In this document: positions 16,588 to 29,115 of the stretch, piece after piece | Layout of the letters: the number at the start of each line of letters is the position of its first letter | Numbering within the stretch: position 1 is the first letter of the stretch | NCBI RefSeq assembly: GCF_009363075.1 | Contig: NZ_CP045293.1 | Location: 5,140,501-5,204,500, forward strand | Direction: 5' to 3' | Source of the DNA: Paenibacillus guangzhouensis | Lineage (GTDB): Bacteria > Bacillota > Bacilli > Paenibacillales > Paenibacillaceae | Length of the DNA stretch: 64,000 bases | The notes under the pieces: generated by a model | The model's input: the letters and a program-made list of their open reading frames with translations, nothing else | Told to the model about the DNA's origin: nothing | Database searches by the model: none | Program-made: the position numbers and the translations under genes

Positions 16588-16728
16588 ATGAAAGGGAATG
16601 CGCCGATCGAACCAACTTATATTCGATCTGGACCAAGTGATAATTCCTTGAAGTCCACCGACTTCAAATCGAGCATGGTAGAAATGTTATCGTGAATATC
16701 CATGTCGGTCACTCACGATTACAATCTC

Positions 16729-16758
16729 ATTATACGGCCTTGAACCCCCAAAAGTAAA
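16729..16758 (-). promoter_or_regulatory. Candidate ssrA promoter
   Basis: TATAAT on the minus strand (16734-16729) has TTTACT 18 bases upstream (16758-16753). Transcription would start about 135 bases before the mature tmRNA 5' end, so a processed leader is implied. The leader contains two perfect inverted repeats (16648-16667 and 16689-16719). Confidence 0.4.
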
Positions 16759-16805
16759 GGAACACCAAAATGTTCATCATCTCCCTAGGTTTATCCAAGG
16801 CAAGT

Positions 16806-17285
16806 TTATCTAGCAACTTTCTGCTTTTCGCGTAGAATACGCTGAATATCGCGCTGCGCATCCCGCTTCGCCGCAGCTTCACGCTTGTCGTATTGTTTCT
16901 TCCCTCGACCGAGTCCGATTAACAGCTTCGCATAGCCGTTACGAACATAAATCTTAAGCGGAACAATCGTATAGCCTTCAGTCTTCGTCTGTCCGAGCAG
17001 CTTGTGGATCTGCACCTTGTGCAGCAGCAGCTTCCGCGCACGTGTCGGATCGCTTGGGTTAAATCGATTGCCTTGCTCGAACGGACTGATGTGCATATTG
17101 TGAATGAAGATTTCTCCATTCCGAATCGTCGCAAAGGCATCACCAATGTTCGCTCTGCCCATCCGCAATGATTTGATTTCCGTTCCGGTCAGCACCAGAC
17201 CCGCTTCATACGTATCTTCAATAAAATAATCATGGGATGCCTTTTTATTCTGAGCAAGCACTTTGCCGTCTGCTTTTTTACCCAT
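16806..17285 (-). CDS. smpB: SsrA-binding protein SmpB
   Basis: SmpB binds the tRNA-like part of tmRNA and brings it to stalled ribosomes in trans-translation. The 159-residue product has the family length. It contains [50 protein letters not shown] and the basic C-terminal tail [19 protein letters not shown], which enters the decoding centre. The ATG at 17285 follows AGGAG by eight bases; a GTG three codons earlier is too close to that site. ssrA lies 218 bases downstream. rnr, its usual upstream partner, is separated from smpB by a methyltransferase gene on the opposite strand. Confidence 0.97.
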   Translation of the reverse strand: MGKKADGKVLAQNKKASHDYFIEDTYEAGLVLTGTEIKSLRMGRANIGDAFATIRNGEIFIHNMHISPFEQGNRFNPSDPTRARKLLLHKVQIHKLLGQTKTEGYTIVPLKIYVRNGYAKLLIGLGRGKKQYDKREAAAKRDAQRDIQRILREKQKVAR

Positions 17286-17478
17286 GATAACCACTCCTTC
17301 CGAGCGTCTAATCGCCCGATGCTATAGAGTTCTATTGTAACAAACCCCGCCGAACCAAATCAAGGAGAAAACAACTTCCCTCTTTTCGCTTCGAACTCCA
17401 CCGCAAACGCTTCCTTTTTACCATCTGACGTAATATACTAGAAATAAATGGAAATGTCTACGAAGGAGGACTCCCGCC

Positions 17479-18579
17479 ATGCAAGAGGAACATGAACCCT
17501 TGATGACAATACCGACTCCTGCTCCAAGCGACTTACTTTACGATAAACCCCGATCGCAATATCCGTACACTGAAGCTGACTTCGAGACGACGCATCAACT
17601 TGCCAATTACCGTGTAGATCTTCGCAACCCGAACAATATCCATCTTGACCGATTTATCGACGCCAAGGCCGTCTACGACTGGTCTCAGCTTCGCTGGAAG
17701 GACGTCGGGCGCCCTTTCCAAGTCAAGAATATGTCGGAAACCCGCCGCGATTGGGAACAGCAGCATGAACAAACCATGCCGGTCCGGACCTCCTGGCAGC
17801 TCTTTAACCAGTCCTTCCACACCTTGTTCGAGAAAAACGTCCCGCTAGAGCTGCAAGCTGCACGAGCATCCCTATGGAGATCACTCCGTCGGTTCCATCC
17901 AAGCGAAATTCGGGCCGCGCTCAGCGATCTCGTCCAGCTCAGCGTCTGGAACATCGCGCACCGCGTCACCGATGGTGTGTGGGACCCTCGAGGCAAACGC
18001 GCCCTCTTCCACGGCCTCGACGTTACGCGGCCGCGCATCCTCTTCCTAGGAGCAGCCGAAGGCTATGAAGCCATGCAGCTATACGCCATGTACCCTGAAG
18101 GAGAGGTCGTTCTCGTCGACTACGATGAATTCTGCCGTACGGACCGATTCGGAAATTTCCCGGCATCGTACCCCTTCTTGGGTGCACACCCCTCTACAGG
18201 CCATCCCAAGGTCTGGTACAAAGAACAGATGAATCTTCATTATCTTGTCGAAGACATCCGCAACTTATCCTTCGGCGCCGAGTTCGATATTGTGATCAGC
18301 GTAGGACTGCTGGAGCACTTCCCAGACGAGCACAAGCCCGAGGTGATGGACTGGCACCGCAAATTCTTGAAACCCGGCGGATACGCCATCCTCACGACAC
18401 CGAAAAAGCACATCAAGACGCGCCTATTCTACACGGTCATGGAAGACATTATGAACCACACCTACCGCGAACTGATGGATATCCGCCAAATGGGGCTTTA
18501 CGTCTATGAAAATGGCTTCGATATTCTACGGCACGGCACGATCAAAGTGCATAATGGCATCGTCGCCAAGGCCCGCTAA
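17479..18579 (+). CDS. Class I SAM-dependent methyltransferase-like protein
   Basis: A 366-residue protein with an N-terminal helical region (about 1-170) of unknown role and a Rossmann-type methyltransferase domain at about 180-350. Motif I is RILFLGAAEGYEA, with the glycine pattern relaxed to GxxxG. Motif II is VVLVDYDE, whose acidic residues would bind the ribose. FDIVISVGLLEHFPD and FLKPGGYAILTTP are the later core motifs. AGGAGG lies nine bases before the ATG. It sits on the plus strand between rnr and smpB, which are normally adjacent, and a bidirectional terminator follows. The substrate is unknown; the domain resembles small-molecule or lipid methyltransferases. Confidence 0.8.
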   Translation: MQEEHEPLMTIPTPAPSDLLYDKPRSQYPYTEADFETTHQLANYRVDLRNPNNIHLDRFIDAKAVYDWSQLRWKDVGRPFQVKNMSETRRDWEQQHEQTMPVRTSWQLFNQSFHTLFEKNVPLELQAARASLWRSLRRFHPSEIRAALSDLVQLSVWNIAHRVTDGVWDPRGKRALFHGLDVTRPRILFLGAAEGYEAMQLYAMYPEGEVVLVDYDEFCRTDRFGNFPASYPFLGAHPSTGHPKVWYKEQMNLHYLVEDIRNLSFGAEFDIVISVGLLEHFPDEHKPEVMDWHRKFLKPGGYAILTTPKKHIKTRLFYTVMEDIMNHTYRELMDIRQMGLYVYENGFDILRHGTIKVHNGIVAKAR

Positions 18580-18617
18580 TCAATCCAACGTCCAGACTTT
18601 GTCCAGAATACAACGAA

Positions 18618-18649
18618 GGAGCTGTGCATCCATCGCACAGCCCCTTTTT
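18618..18649. terminator. Bidirectional terminator between the methyltransferase gene and rnr
   Basis: GGAGCTGTGC and GCACAGCCCC pair with one mismatch across a short loop, followed by TTTTT on the plus strand. The minus-strand face ends rnr, whose stop is just upstream. Confidence 0.75.
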
Positions 18650-18654
18650 GTTGT

Positions 18655-21348
18655 TTATTTGCGTTTCTTCCGGACGAACGAAGCCGTACCATTCTTCGAC
18701 TTCCCACGACGTTGCGATCCCCCTTGACCTTCGCCAACGAAAATACCACTCTCTGATGTATTCTTACGGGGTTTGCGACGTTCGTTAAATCCTGCCCCTG
18801 TATTGCTCGGTTCAGTCGTATATTCTGATGGTGTCGGCGATCCATAACCGCCCTTACCTGATCCGAAACTGAATTTCCCTTGCTCTGACGGTGGGTTCTT
18901 CGACTCACCAAGGTCGCCACGTGTACGATCCCGCGACTCGAACTTGCCGAACTTTCCACTCTTTTTCCCAGGACCATCTGGTTTGAACGGGCTAGATTTC
19001 CCGCCTCTGCTGGTTCCTGTCGCACCGCCACGAGATGAATTCGAACCCGATTTTCCGGCGCCCGAGCGCTCTGATTTGCCACCGCGATCTCCTTTGCCGC
19101 GTGAACCAAAGCCACCTTGCCCGAACCCTTTGCTCTTGTTCTTACCACCGCGGCCACCGCGTTCACCAAAGCCTCCGCCAATCAGATTCAACTGACCGCC
19201 GCGCGACTTCGTATCCAGCATCTCAAAATCGATCGTATGATCATCCATATTCACACGCGCAACACGGATCTTCACTTCATCGCCAATCCGGTACACCTTC
19301 GATGTCCGTTCACCGATTAACGCCATGTGCTGCTCATGGAAATGGTAATAATCATCCGTCATATCACTCAGACGAATTAAGCCCTCCACCGTATTGTCGA
19401 GCTCCACGAAAATACCAAAGCTCGTCACGCTGCTGACCATACCTTCGAATTCTTCTCCTACTTTATCGAGCATGAATTCGGCTTTCTTCAGCTGTTCGGT
19501 ATCTCGTTCCGCATCTACCGCCACACGTTCACGCTCAGAGGATTGCTGCGCGATCTCCTTCATTCGAGAGGCAAGGTACTCATGACGCTGCTCTGTGAGC
19601 GATCCGCCATTCTCAGCCACCTCACGGATAATCCGATGGATCACTAAATCCGGATAACGGCGAATCGGCGAAGTGAAGTGCGAGTAGAATTCGGCCGCCA
19701 AGCCGAAGTGGCCCAAGCTCTCCGAATCGTATTTCGCCTGCTTCATCGAACGCAGCATCATCGTGCTAATGACCGTCTGCTCTTTGGTACCTTGAATCTG
19801 CTCTAGCAAGGTCTGAAGCGCACGAGGATGCACAGAATTGCCTTTCCCACGCACTGCATAACCAAAGTTCGCTGCGAACTGCATGAATGTCAGTAACTTC
19901 TCGGAATCCGGATCTTCGTGAATCCGATATAGGAATGGCACACGCAGCCAGTGGAAATGTTCTGCCACCGTCTCATTTGCCGCGAGCATGAACTCTTCGA
20001 TAATCATCTCCGCAATGGAACGTTCCCGCTTAATAATATCGACGGGTTTGCCGTTCTCATCGACAATGACCTTCGACTCTTGGAAATCAAAATCGATCGC
20101 ACCGCGGCGCATCCGATGTTTCCGCAGCCGTTCAGCTAACTCCCGCATCAGCTGGAAGTCCGGTACCAAATCCTGATAGCGCTCCATAAGCTCTGGATGG
20201 TCTTCGGGTTCTGTTAGAATTTTGCGGACATTCGTATACGTCATCCGCTCTTTCGTCTTAATGACGCTTGTGAAAATATCGTGGTTCACTACTTTCATAT
20301 GCTCATCGAATTCCATCTCACAGGAAAGCGTTAAGCGGTCCACCTGCGGATTTAAGCTGCAAATTCCGTTCGATAGACGATGTGGCAGCATCGGAATCAC
20401 CCGATCCACCAAATACACACTGCAACCACGTGCATACGCCTCTTGATCCAGCTTGGATCGTTCTGGTACATAGTAACCCACGTCCGCAATATGGACACCG
20501 AGTTTGTAATTCCCATTAGGCAGCCGTTCCACATTCACCGCATCGTCCAAATCCTTCGCGTCTTCTCCGTCAATCGTTACGATACGCTTATCCCGGAGAT
20601 CTCGTCGACCTTGCTGAACAATCTCTTCTTCTGTGATCGAATCCGGCGCTGCAGCAGCCTCATCCATGACATCCTCTGGGAATGCCTCCGGCAATTGATG
20701 CTTACGAATAATCGAGAGAATATCGACGCCAGGGTCGTCTTTATGACCCAGGATCTCCACGACTTCCCCTTCTGCGGCCGCTCGGCCCTCAGGGTAATTC
20801 ACGATCTTCGCAACGACCTTCTGGCCCGTCACCGCACCTTGGAATGCTTCCTGTGGTATGAAAATATCACGATTAATCCGCTTATCATCAGGGATGACAA
20901 ATCCATACGTCTCATGATTCTGGAACGTTCCCACGACTTGCGTCACTGCACGACTAACGATACGCGCGACTTCACCTTCTAATTTCCCACCGGCCGCTCC
21001 TTTGGTCGTCACACGTACAAGGACAATATCCCCGTTCATTGCACTCTTCAGATCGTTCGCATGAATGTATACATCCGGGTGGTCCTTATCTTCGGGAATC
21101 AAAAATGCAAATCCCTTGGCATGAGCCTGCAATCGGCCACGCAGCAGATTCATTCGCTCTGGAATCCCATATCGTTCCGAACGTGTGCGAATGATCTTGC
21201 CTTCCTGCTCCATCTGGATCAGCAGCTTCAGAAATGCCTTGAATTCCTGTGCATCCTCGATCGCAAAATGCTGCTCCATCTCTTGATACGTCATCGGCTT
21301 ATATGCCGTTTCTCGCATAAAATCTAATACCTCTTGTTCTGTTAACAA
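18655..21348 (-). CDS. rnr: Ribonuclease R
   Basis: RNase R is a 3'-to-5' hydrolytic exoribonuclease that degrades structured RNA and non-stop mRNAs released by trans-translation. The 897-residue product has an N-terminal winged-helix region, cold-shock-like domains (about 60-215), the RNB catalytic core (about 240-590; [17 protein letters not shown] gives the Mg-binding aspartates), and an S1 domain (about 640-720, [18 protein letters not shown]). A tail of about 170 residues rich in Gly, Lys, Arg and Ser follows, longer than the basic tail usual in B. subtilis. The TTG start has AGGTG just upstream. The smpB-ssrA partner genes follow after the inserted methyltransferase gene. Confidence 0.97.
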   Translation of the reverse strand: MLTEQEVLDFMRETAYKPMTYQEMEQHFAIEDAQEFKAFLKLLIQMEQEGKIIRTRSERYGIPERMNLLRGRLQAHAKGFAFLIPEDKDHPDVYIHANDLKSAMNGDIVLVRVTTKGAAGGKLEGEVARIVSRAVTQVVGTFQNHETYGFVIPDDKRINRDIFIPQEAFQGAVTGQKVVAKIVNYPEGRAAAEGEVVEILGHKDDPGVDILSIIRKHQLPEAFPEDVMDEAAAAPDSITEEEIVQQGRRDLRDKRIVTIDGEDAKDLDDAVNVERLPNGNYKLGVHIADVGYYVPERSKLDQEAYARGCSVYLVDRVIPMLPHRLSNGICSLNPQVDRLTLSCEMEFDEHMKVVNHDIFTSVIKTKERMTYTNVRKILTEPEDHPELMERYQDLVPDFQLMRELAERLRKHRMRRGAIDFDFQESKVIVDENGKPVDIIKRERSIAEMIIEEFMLAANETVAEHFHWLRVPFLYRIHEDPDSEKLLTFMQFAANFGYAVRGKGNSVHPRALQTLLEQIQGTKEQTVISTMMLRSMKQAKYDSESLGHFGLAAEFYSHFTSPIRRYPDLVIHRIIREVAENGGSLTEQRHEYLASRMKEIAQQSSERERVAVDAERDTEQLKKAEFMLDKVGEEFEGMVSSVTSFGIFVELDNTVEGLIRLSDMTDDYYHFHEQHMALIGERTSKVYRIGDEVKIRVARVNMDDHTIDFEMLDTKSRGGQLNLIGGGFGERGGRGGKNKSKGFGQGGFGSRGKGDRGGKSERSGAGKSGSNSSRGGATGTSRGGKSSPFKPDGPGKKSGKFGKFESRDRTRGDLGESKNPPSEQGKFSFGSGKGGYGSPTPSEYTTEPSNTGAGFNERRKPRKNTSESGIFVGEGQGGSQRRGKSKNGTASFVRKKRK

Positions 21349-21462
21349 GAAATCACCTCAAATCAATCCCATCGATTCGTGTTGCTATGTATATATACTC
21401 AGTATACACGAAATGTCGCTTGGACATCCGTAATCCTAAAAAAGAACCTTTTACCCTTATAA

Positions 21463-21496
21463 AATAAAAAAAAAGCAGGAGAAGTCATCTCCCGCT
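21463..21496 (-). terminator. secG terminator
   Basis: AGCAGGAGA (21474-21482) and TCTCCCGCT (21488-21496) pair with one mismatch. A run of nine T follows on the minus strand. It separates secG from rnr, so rnr needs its own promoter. Confidence 0.8.
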
Positions 21497-21512
21497 TGTT
21501 ATCCATCTTCAA

Positions 21513-21749
21513 TTAAGCTTTAACCAAATAAGCAACGACCATTGCAAGTACGAAGAATCCTACTGCAAGTCCGATCGTCAAGCGCTGCAAGAACAAGTCC
21601 AAACCGCGTGCTTTTTGTTTACCAAAAAGATGTTCCGCTCCACCGGAGATGGCACCCGATAGCCCCGCGCTCTTCCCTTTCTGTAGAAGCACGACAGCAA
21701 TCAAGCCTAACGAAAAAATGACGAGTAAAATAGTGAACAAAGTTTCCAT
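21513..21749 (-). CDS. secG: Preprotein translocase subunit SecG
   Basis: SecG is the small accessory subunit of the SecYEG channel, stimulating protein export. The 78-residue product has two membrane helices (about 3-22 and 56-76) joined by a loop with [20 protein letters not shown], the conserved SecG signature. AGGAGG lies seven bases before the ATG. It is downstream of eno, but the eno terminator and its own promoter (21837-21865) make it a separate unit, as is usual in Bacillales. Confidence 0.95.
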   Translation of the reverse strand: METLFTILLVIFSLGLIAVVLLQKGKSAGLSGAISGGAEHLFGKQKARGLDLFLQRLTIGLAVGFFVLAMVVAYLVKA

Positions 21750-21836
21750 AGTTCCACCTCCTGTAAGAATAGCTTCACATCAAAATGATAAGTTATGTGT
21801 AAAACTGTAGTTACATCAATAAAAAACAGTATTCTT

Positions 21837-21865
21837 ATTGTATCATTAACACATTTGAATTACAA
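21837..21865 (-). promoter_or_regulatory. Predicted secG promoter
   Basis: On the minus strand TTGTAA (21865-21860) and TACAAT (21842-21837) are separated by 17 bases, a good sigma-A arrangement. It is about 90 bases upstream of secG and downstream of the eno terminator. Confidence 0.6.
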
Positions 21866-21910
21866 GGTCAATCCCAGTCATTCCCTTCACTTCATCCAGC
21901 CGCGATGAAA

Positions 21911-21943
21911 TAAAAAGGACCAACCCGTTGAACGGGTCAGCCC
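21911..21943 (-). terminator. Glycolytic-operon terminator after eno
   Basis: GGGCTGACCCGTT and AACGGGTTGGTCC form an interrupted stem, followed by TTTTTA on the minus strand. It is 16 bases after the eno stop. Confidence 0.8.
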
Positions 21944-21958
21944 TTAATGGAAAATTAA

Positions 21959-23272
<1,314 letters not shown>

Positions 23273-23282
23273 TCAGTAATAA

Positions 23283-24821
23283 TTACTTGTTAATCACTGT
23301 TGTACCGGTCATTTCTTCCGGCTTGTTCAATTGCATCAGGTCGAGAATCGTCGGAGCCACGTCCGCCAAAATTCCGCCCTCTCTTAGGGTAACATCTTTC
23401 TTAGTCACGATACAAGGAACCGGGTTCGTCGTGTGCGCTGTGTGTGGACGGCCGTTCTCGTCGATCTCCACTTCCGCATTACCATGGTCAGCGATGATGA
23501 TCGCTACGCCGCCTTTGGCGATAACGGCATCAACAACTTTACCAAGGCACTCGTCCGTTGCTTCAACCGCTCTGATCGTCGGCTCAAGCATACCGGAGTG
23601 ACCTACCATATCCGGGTTCGCGAAGTTCAAGATAATGCAATCTTGACGCTCAGCTTCGATCTCTGCCACCGCTGCTGCCGCAACTTCTGCTGCGCTCATC
23701 TCAGGCTGCAAATCATACGTTGCAACTTTCGGTGAAGGGATCAGGATACGTGTCTCGCCTTCTAATTCCTTGTCACGTCCGCCACTGAAGAAGAACGTCA
23801 CATGCGGATATTTCTCGGTCTCCGCAATACGAAGCTGTTTCTTGTTGTTCTGCACGAGCACTTCACCAAGCGTATTGTCCAGGTTCTTCGGCGAGTAAGC
23901 TACGAATCCGTCCACGCTCTCGCTGAACAATGTAAGACATACATAGTGAAGGTTCTTCGGTGCTTTGTCGCCGCGGTCGAATCCGCGGAAATCTTCGTTC
24001 GTGAAGACTTGCGACAATTGGATCGCACGGTCCGGACGGAAGTTCAAGAAGATAACCGAATCTTCAGACTCCATCAAACCTACAGGCTGTTCGTTCTCAT
24101 CCACGATCACTGTCGGCATAACGAACTCATCGAATACCGATTTCTCATAGGATTCCACGATCGCCTTGAGCGGATCTTGGTATTTAGGGCCTTCGCCGTA
24201 TACCATCGCACGGTAGGATTTCTCCGTACGCTCCCAACGCTTGTCACGGTCCATCGCATAGTAACGGCCTTGTACCGTTGCGATTGTACCTACGCCAAGC
24301 TCCCCAATTTTCGCGATCAATTGCTCCATATACCCTTTTGCGCTATCTGGCGATACGTCGCGTCCATCGAGGAATGCATGGATGAATACGTTGTTGAACT
24401 CTTCTTTTTTGCATAGCTCGAGCATTGCGAACAAGTGGCTGATGTGACTGTGTACGCCGCCATCGGACAACAAGCCGTAGAGGTGCAATTTTTTATCGTT
24501 ATTTTTCGCATGACGAACGGCGCCAACTAGCGTCTCGTTGTCGAAAAATTCTCCATCGCGAATGGACTTCGAAATACGAGTCAAGTCTTGATATACGATA
24601 CGGCCTGCACCGATATTCAAGTGACCTACTTCCGAGTTCCCCATTTGACCTTCAGGAAGCCCTACCGCTTCACCACAAGCCGTTAGCGTTGTGTGCGGGT
24701 AAGTCGACCAGTAACGGTCAAAGTTCGGTTTGTTCGCTTGCGCAACGGCGTTGCCTACCAAGTTGTCGCTCAAGCCGAAACCGTCGAGGATGATGAGTGC
24801 TACCGGTTTAGGTGCTGTCAT
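23283..24821 (-). CDS. gpmI: Phosphoglycerate mutase, 2,3-bisphosphoglycerate-independent
   Basis: This Mn-dependent enzyme interconverts 3- and 2-phosphoglycerate. The 512 residues match the family length. LIILDGFG supplies metal-binding Asp; [16 protein letters not shown] contains the phosphorylated catalytic Ser; [14 protein letters not shown] and IADHGNAE give further metal ligands. The ATG directly follows the tpiA stop (TAAATG), with GAGGGGG inside tpiA as its ribosome-binding site, so the pair is translationally coupled. B. subtilis sporulation-linked pH control is known for this enzyme, but cannot be seen here. Confidence 0.98.
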   Translation of the reverse strand: MTAPKPVALIILDGFGLSDNLVGNAVAQANKPNFDRYWSTYPHTTLTACGEAVGLPEGQMGNSEVGHLNIGAGRIVYQDLTRISKSIRDGEFFDNETLVGAVRHAKNNDKKLHLYGLLSDGGVHSHISHLFAMLELCKKEEFNNVFIHAFLDGRDVSPDSAKGYMEQLIAKIGELGVGTIATVQGRYYAMDRDKRWERTEKSYRAMVYGEGPKYQDPLKAIVESYEKSVFDEFVMPTVIVDENEQPVGLMESEDSVIFLNFRPDRAIQLSQVFTNEDFRGFDRGDKAPKNLHYVCLTLFSESVDGFVAYSPKNLDNTLGEVLVQNNKKQLRIAETEKYPHVTFFFSGGRDKELEGETRILIPSPKVATYDLQPEMSAAEVAAAAVAEIEAERQDCIILNFANPDMVGHSGMLEPTIRAVEATDECLGKVVDAVIAKGGVAIIIADHGNAEVEIDENGRPHTAHTTNPVPCIVTKKDVTLREGGILADVAPTILDLMQLNKPEEMTGTTVINK

Positions 24822-25601
<780 letters not shown>

Positions 25602-25621
25602 CTAGCTTAGGAGTACTGATC

Positions 25622-26803
25622 TTATTTATCGTTAAGAGCTTCAACGCCTGGAAGTTTCTTACCTTCCATGAACTCAAGAGATGCGCCGCCGCCTGTCGAG
25701 ATGTGGTCCATTTTGTCTGCTAAATGGAATTTCTCAGCTGCAGCTGCAGAGTCCCCACCGCCAATGACAGTGTAACCCGCTGTTTCTGCACAAGCTTGTG
25801 CTACAGCACGTGTACCGTGGGAGAATGGTTCGATTTCGAATACGCCCATTGGTCCGTTCCATACGACAAGTTTGGAGTTCTTGATCACGTCTGCATACAT
25901 TTCACGTGTCTTCGGTCCGATGTCAATGCCTTCCCAGTCAGCCGGGATGCCGTCGATATCAACGATTTTCGTATTTGCGTTTGCACTGAAATCATCACTA
26001 ACCACGATATCAACTGGAAGCAAGAAGTTCTTGCCAAGCTCTTTCGCTTTTGCGATGAACCCAAGTGCTGTTTCCAATTTCTCGTTATCGCACAGCGATT
26101 GTCCGATTTCATGGCCTTGTGCTTTGAAGAATGTGTAAGCTAGTCCGCCACCGATCAATACGTTGTCTGCAATTTCGAGCATTTTGTTGATAACATCGAT
26201 TTTGTCTTTTACTTTGGATCCACCGATGATTGCTGTGAAAGGACGCTCCGGGTTCAGCAATGCTTTACCAAGCACGTTCAATTCTTTCTCCATCAGAAGT
26301 CCGGAAACCGCTGGCAGGTATTCTGCAATGCCTGCTGTCGATGCATGTGCACGGTGAGCAGCGCCGAAAGCGTCGTTCACGAACAAGTCAGCAAGGGATG
26401 CGAATTCTTTTGCGAGTTCTGGATCGTTCTTCTCTTCACCAGCGTAGAAACGAACGTTCTCAAGAAGCAATACATCGCCATCTTTCAATTCAGCGATTTG
26501 TGCTTTGACAGCATCCCCGATCGCTTCGTCTGCTTTTACTACCGGTTTGCCTAGCAATTCGCTAAGACGAACTGCAGCTGGCGTTAGACGCATCGAATCC
26601 ACGAACTGACCTTTTGGACGGCCCATGTGGCTTGCTAGAATAACTTTTGCACCGTTCTCGATCAAATACTTAATCGTTGGAAGGGTTTCGCGAATACGAG
26701 TATCATCAGTAATCTTTCCATCTTCCAAAGGCACGTTGAAATCAACACGGACAAATACGCGTTTACCAGTTACTTCTACATCACGTACACTCTTTTTGTT
26801 CAT
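25622..26803 (-). CDS. pgk: Phosphoglycerate kinase
   Basis: PGK makes ATP from 1,3-bisphosphoglycerate and ADP. The 393-residue product shows [36 protein letters not shown], the nucleotide-binding [12 protein letters not shown] and the C-terminal [14 protein letters not shown]. The ATG at 26803 has GGAGG eight bases upstream; the longer frame begins within that leader. It is preceded by a 12-bp hairpin in the gap-pgk gap (26835-26867), which may reduce pgk transcription or stabilise the gap mRNA. Confidence 0.98.
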   Translation of the reverse strand: MNKKSVRDVEVTGKRVFVRVDFNVPLEDGKITDDTRIRETLPTIKYLIENGAKVILASHMGRPKGQFVDSMRLTPAAVRLSELLGKPVVKADEAIGDAVKAQIAELKDGDVLLLENVRFYAGEEKNDPELAKEFASLADLFVNDAFGAAHRAHASTAGIAEYLPAVSGLLMEKELNVLGKALLNPERPFTAIIGGSKVKDKIDVINKMLEIADNVLIGGGLAYTFFKAQGHEIGQSLCDNEKLETALGFIAKAKELGKNFLLPVDIVVSDDFSANANTKIVDIDGIPADWEGIDIGPKTREMYADVIKNSKLVVWNGPMGVFEIEPFSHGTRAVAQACAETAGYTVIGGGDSAAAAEKFHLADKMDHISTGGGASLEFMEGKKLPGVEALNDK

Positions 26804-26834
26804 CGTTGGTTCCTCCAAACACATAGTTAGTTAA

Positions 26835-26867
26835 AGAGCGGAAACAATTATAAACTGTTTCCGCTCT
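26835..26867 (-). other. Intercistronic hairpin between gap and pgk
   Basis: AGAGCGGAAACA (26835-26846) and TGTTTCCGCTCT (26856-26867) are perfect inverted arms around nine bases. Only CTTTAA follows on the minus strand, with no strong T-run, so it may be a partial terminator or an mRNA-stabilising structure setting the gap:pgk ratio. Confidence 0.7.
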
Positions 26868-26888
26868 ACAATCATGCTACAACCGCTA

Positions 26889-27899
26889 TTACTTCGTAGC
26901 TAGTTTAGCGAAATATTCCAACGTACGGATCAATTGTGCAGTGTAGGACATTTCATTGTCGTACCAAGCTACTGTTTTAACCAATTGCTTGTCGCCAACT
27001 GTCAATACTTTTGTTTGTGTTGCGTCGAACAAGGAACCGAAAGTCATACCTTTGATATCGGAAGATACGATTTCGTCTTCAGTGTAGCCATAAGTTTGTG
27101 GGTCTGCAGCAGCTTTCATTGCAGCGTTGATCTCGTCAGCTGTTACTTTTTTGTCAAGTACAGTTACAAGCTCAGTCAAGGAACCAGTTGCAACTGGAAC
27201 ACGTTGTGCTGCACCGTCAAGTTTGCCTTGAAGTTCAGGGATTACAAGACCGATTGCTTTTGCTGCGCCTGTTGTGTTAGGGATGATGTTCTCAGCAGCT
27301 GCACGAGCACGACGGAAGTCGCCTTTTGCATGCGGAGCATCAAGTGTATTTTGGTCGCCTGTGTAAGCGTGGATTGTTGTCATAAGACCTTCAACGATAC
27401 CGAATTTGTCTTGCAATACTTTTGCCATTGGAGCTAGGCAGTTTGTTGTGCAAGATGCGCCAGAGATAACTGTCTCAGTACCATCAAGGATTTCATGGTT
27501 AACGTTGAATACGACAGTTTTCATGTCGCCAGTCGCTGGAGCGGAGATAACAACTTTTTTCGCGCCTGCTTTGATGTGTTTCTCAGCAGCTTCTTTTGTT
27601 GTGAAGAATCCAGTACATTCAAGAACGATGTCTACGCCAAGCTCGCCCCATGGCAATTCTTCTGGGTTACGGTTTGCAAGAACTTTAACGTCTTTGCCGT
27701 TTACTTTGAAGAATCCGTCATGTACTTCAACGTCTCCTTGGAATTGACCTTGAGTTGTATCATATTTCAGCAAATGAGCTAACATTTTAGCGTCTGTTAA
27801 GTCATTGATTGCTACTACCTCGATACCTTCTACTGCTTGAATACGGCGGAAAGCAAGGCGTCCAATACGTCCAAAACCATTAATACCAACTTTAACCAT
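26889..27899 (-). CDS. gap: Glyceraldehyde-3-phosphate dehydrogenase
   Basis: GAPDH oxidises glyceraldehyde 3-phosphate with NAD and phosphate. The 336 residues show [14 protein letters not shown] for NAD binding, NDLTD (the Asp that favours NAD over NADP), [12 protein letters not shown] with the catalytic Cys, and WYDNEMSY. Position directly after cggR, and the NAD-type Asp, make it the glycolytic GapA form and not the gluconeogenic GapB. AGGAGG lies before the ATG. Confidence 0.98.
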   Translation of the reverse strand: MVKVGINGFGRIGRLAFRRIQAVEGIEVVAINDLTDAKMLAHLLKYDTTQGQFQGDVEVHDGFFKVNGKDVKVLANRNPEELPWGELGVDIVLECTGFFTTKEAAEKHIKAGAKKVVISAPATGDMKTVVFNVNHEILDGTETVISGASCTTNCLAPMAKVLQDKFGIVEGLMTTIHAYTGDQNTLDAPHAKGDFRRARAAAENIIPNTTGAAKAIGLVIPELQGKLDGAAQRVPVATGSLTELVTVLDKKVTADEINAAMKAAADPQTYGYTEDEIVSSDIKGMTFGSLFDATQTKVLTVGDKQLVKTVAWYDNEMSYTAQLIRTLEYFAKLATK

Positions 27900-27972
27900 T
27901 GATGATTCCTCCTAAATTTTAATTTATATATACTCAAGACAAACCTGAGGGCTCGTCAAGACAACAACATCA

Positions 27973-29019
27973 TTAACCTGCTTCTTGTTCTTCTTCATCC
28001 ATTAATCGAATGATTTCAAGTGCTGCACCTTCGTCGATAATAAGCACATTCTCTTGCCCGAACTTCAGGACGGAATGAATGGCTTCACCCTTGCTGGCAC
28101 CGCCGGCAATCGCAATCACGACTTCCATTTCTTGAATCTCTTCGAGTCGAAGACCCAAGGACACCATCTTGTGAACCACGTTTCCTTGCCGATCAAAATA
28201 GTACCCGTACGCTTCCGCTAGAGCACCCTCCTGCCTCAACGCATCCACCGTCTGTTGATCAACGCGTCTTCGTTTGGCCATCACAAAGGCATCTCCAATC
28301 CCATGTACGACAATGCGAGATTTGCGAATGAATTCCACAATCTCTAGAATATTCGGCTCTTGCATCAAGGACTGGTAAGCTTCTTCGCTGAGTAGATCTG
28401 GGACATGCAGTAGACGGTATTGCGCGCCTACGCGTTGTGCCATTTTCGATGCGATGGTGTTCGCTTGATAATCAAGACTCTCACCTAACCCGCCACGAGC
28501 CGGCACGAACCAATTGGATTTCATCGGCGTCGTTGACGTCATCTGTTCTGCCATCTGAGCCAGTGTGGAACCGCCAGTGAGAGCAACAACATCATCTTTG
28601 CCCATCACTTTACGAAGCACTTTACATGCTGCAAGACCAAGATCTCGCTTCGTAAGCGGCGAACGATCCGAATCGCCCGGGACAATCAGCACTTGCTGAA
28701 GTCCGAAAGACTTGCGAATTCGCTCCTCCATATTCGTTAGACCGAACAGTTCTTTCACAATGGATTCTAAGTCCTCTAGCAGCTTCTCTCCGGCTGAACT
28801 TAGGCGCATCCCTGCGCTCTCAATTTCAATGAGTCCTTGTGTCTTTAGTAAGTCTGTCTCTGCACGCAGTACCCGCTCGGTCATCTCCAAGGAAGTCGCC
28901 AGCGTTCTGCGCCCGACTAACTCAGACAGCTTGATTTGATGAAGGATTTCATATCTCTTTTTTAGTATTTCCATGAGATCAGGCAGAAGTTGCTTTTCTA
29001 TCTCTAATATTTTCCGCAT
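27973..29019 (-). CDS. cggR: Central glycolytic genes regulator CggR
   Basis: CggR is a SorC/DeoR-type repressor that senses fructose 1,6-bisphosphate and represses its own glycolytic operon. The 348-residue product has a winged HTH at about 20-75 (LHQIKLSELVGRRTLATSLE), then a sugar-phosphate-binding domain with VIVPGDSD, VVALTGGSTL and VVHGIGDAF. I chose the ATG at 29019 with AGGAG nine bases upstream; it matches the B. subtilis start. A longer frame from 29139 would cover the promoter and operator at 29056-29115. It heads the operon with gap. Confidence 0.95.
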   Translation of the reverse strand: MRKILEIEKQLLPDLMEILKKRYEILHQIKLSELVGRRTLATSLEMTERVLRAETDLLKTQGLIEIESAGMRLSSAGEKLLEDLESIVKELFGLTNMEERIRKSFGLQQVLIVPGDSDRSPLTKRDLGLAACKVLRKVMGKDDVVALTGGSTLAQMAEQMTSTTPMKSNWFVPARGGLGESLDYQANTIASKMAQRVGAQYRLLHVPDLLSEEAYQSLMQEPNILEIVEFIRKSRIVVHGIGDAFVMAKRRRVDQQTVDALRQEGALAEAYGYYFDRQGNVVHKMVSLGLRLEEIQEMEVVIAIAGGASKGEAIHSVLKFGQENVLIIDEGAALEIIRLMDEEEQEAG

Positions 29020-29055
29020 TTCTTTCCACTCCTGCAACTTAGTTGGCCCGAAAAT

Positions 29056-29082
29056 GTCCCACGGAAACCTTTTTAGTCCCAC
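29056..29082 (-). promoter_or_regulatory. Candidate CggR operator
   Basis: On the minus strand GTGGGAC occurs twice (29082-29076 and 29062-29056), exactly 20 bases apart, close to two helical turns. CggR is known to bind direct GGGAC-type repeats between promoter and gene. It lies just downstream of the predicted -10. Confidence 0.65.
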
Positions 29083-29086
29083 CCCT

Positions 29087-29115
29087 AGTTTAACCCTTTC
29101 GAGAGCAGTTTGCAA
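29087..29115 (-). promoter_or_regulatory. Predicted cggR operon promoter
   Basis: TTGCAA (29115-29110) and TAAACT (29092-29087) are separated by 17 bases on the minus strand, about 70 bases before cggR and immediately upstream of the GTGGGAC repeats. Confidence 0.6.

Noticed and set aside
16471-16695. Plus-strand ORF of 74 codons
   Set aside because: It overlaps the tmRNA and its leader, and has no ribosome-binding site.
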